Source: Sideroxyarcus sp.
GTDB taxonomy: Bacteria > Pseudomonadota > Gammaproteobacteria > Burkholderiales > Gallionellaceae
Assembly: GCA_030652215.1 (NCBI GenBank)
Contig: JAUSBC010000033.1
Location: forward strand, 1 to 42,768
Direction of reading: 5' to 3'
Length of the DNA: 42,768 bases
Shown here: in pieces, positions 42,341 to 42,768 of the stretch
How the letters are laid out: each line of letters starts with the position of its first letter
How positions within the stretch are numbered: the stretch's first letter is position 1
Position numbers and translations under genes: made by a program
Notes under the pieces: model-generated
Database searches by the model: none
The model's input: only the letters and a program-made list of their open reading frames with translations
Told to the model about the DNA's origin: nothing

Positions 42341-42768
42341 ATGTCAGCTTACGAAACCCAGGGCTTCAAGCTCGACAATAGCGGCAAGCGCGTCGTCGTC
42401 GATCCGGTGTGCCGCATCGAAGGCCACCTGCGCGTCGAAGTGAATCTTGATAGCAACAACGTCATCCGCAACGCCGTGTCCACCGGCACCATGTGGCGCG
42501 GTCTGGAAGTGATTCTCAAAGGCCGCGATCCGCGCGATGCTTGGGCATTCACCGAGCGTATCTGCGGTGTGTGTACCGGCACGCACGCGCTGACTTCGGT
42601 GCGCGCAGTGGAAGACGCACTGGCGATCCAGATCCCCGAGAACGCAAACACCATCCGCAACATCATGCAGCTCAACCTGTATGTGCACGACCATCTGGTG
42701 CACTTCTACCACCTGCACGCGATGGACTGGGTGGATGTGGTGTCCGCACTCAAGGCCGATCCGAAGAA
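42341..42768 (+). CDS. hyaB: NiFe hydrogenase large subunit (5' part)
   Basis: The first 142 codons of the catalytic subunit; the window ends inside the gene. The N-terminal [14 protein letters not shown] block and the first nickel-binding motif [12 protein letters not shown] are present (Cys residues that hold the Ni-Fe site). The ATG at 42341 has GGGAGG upstream. The second CxxC and the C-terminal maturation peptide lie outside the window. Forms the uptake hydrogenase with the upstream subunit. Confidence 0.95.
   Translation, partial: MSAYETQGFKLDNSGKRVVVDPVCRIEGHLRVEVNLDSNNVIRNAVSTGTMWRGLEVILKGRDPRDAWAFTERICGVCTGTHALTSVRAVEDALAIQIPENANTIRNIMQLNLYVHDHLVHFYHLHAMDWVDVVSALKADPK

Overview
The window looks like a chromosomal segment of a betaproteobacterium, probably in the Nitrosomonadales/Gallionellaceae range. 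This is inferred from gene order (rplM-rpsI-argC, a DUF6776-type membrane protein, bactofilin, erpA, anmK, M23 peptidase, tyrS, then rpsU-yqeY-dnaG-rpoD), from the ribosomal protein sequences, and from the dispersed palindromic repeats. No taxonomic search could be run.

Layout. (1) 1-2.9 kb: a PlsC-type acyltransferase, a possible 44-residue protein and an EAL-CBS-GGDEF signalling protein, all on the minus strand. (2) 2.9-7.8 kb: a tightly packed plus-strand operon of a serine hydrolase, a glycerophosphodiester phosphodiesterase, GlpD and an FGGY kinase. Together these could take acylglycerols or glycerophosphodiesters to dihydroxyacetone phosphate. (3) 7.9-11.5 kb: rplM-rpsI, argC, a membrane coiled-coil protein, bactofilin and ErpA. 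(4) 11.7-14.1 kb, minus strand: AnmK and an M23 peptidase, both concerned with cell-wall turnover. (5) 14.2-20.3 kb: tyrS, the macromolecular-synthesis cluster rpsU-yqeY-dnaG-rpoD, and tRNA-Ile2(CAU).

(6) 20.3-38.5 kb: an accessory island that starts exactly at the tRNA 3' end. Its first open frame (MATITKTPS..., 16 codons) looks like the start of a tyrosine integrase whose body is gone; the frame runs by an ATGA overlap into a nucleotidyltransferase gene. The island then carries an intact type I restriction-modification operon (hsdR-hsdM-hsdS), a protein with a duplicated N-terminal unit and a PD-(D/E)XK-like nuclease end, a BrnT/BrnA-like pair, an AbiEi/AbiEii-like pair behind nested palindromes, a wrecked second hsdM, SlyX, a lipoprotein, a Bro-N + RhuM-Fic module, an AbrB-PIN toxin-antitoxin pair and a metallophosphoesterase. 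Several modules are visibly decaying: a stop, an out-of-frame deletion and a repeat insertion in the second hsdM; a stop codon in the Bro-N gene; and an Arg where the Fic catalytic His is expected.

(7) 38.5-40.65 kb: a TerB-like gene and a secreted sorbosone-dehydrogenase-like gene, bracketed by two inverted, nearly identical 60-bp elements. (8) 40.65-42.77 kb: a repeat-rich spacer, a sigma-54-like promoter and the start of a NiFe hydrogenase operon. The small subunit has all six cysteines of the oxygen-tolerant proximal [4Fe-3S] cluster; the large subunit runs off the end of the window.

The best candidates for something not well described are the Bro-N/RhuM-Fic module, the DUF6036-type nucleotidyltransferase with its small partner, and the duplicated-unit nuclease behind hsdS. 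Family names rest on reading motifs by eye.
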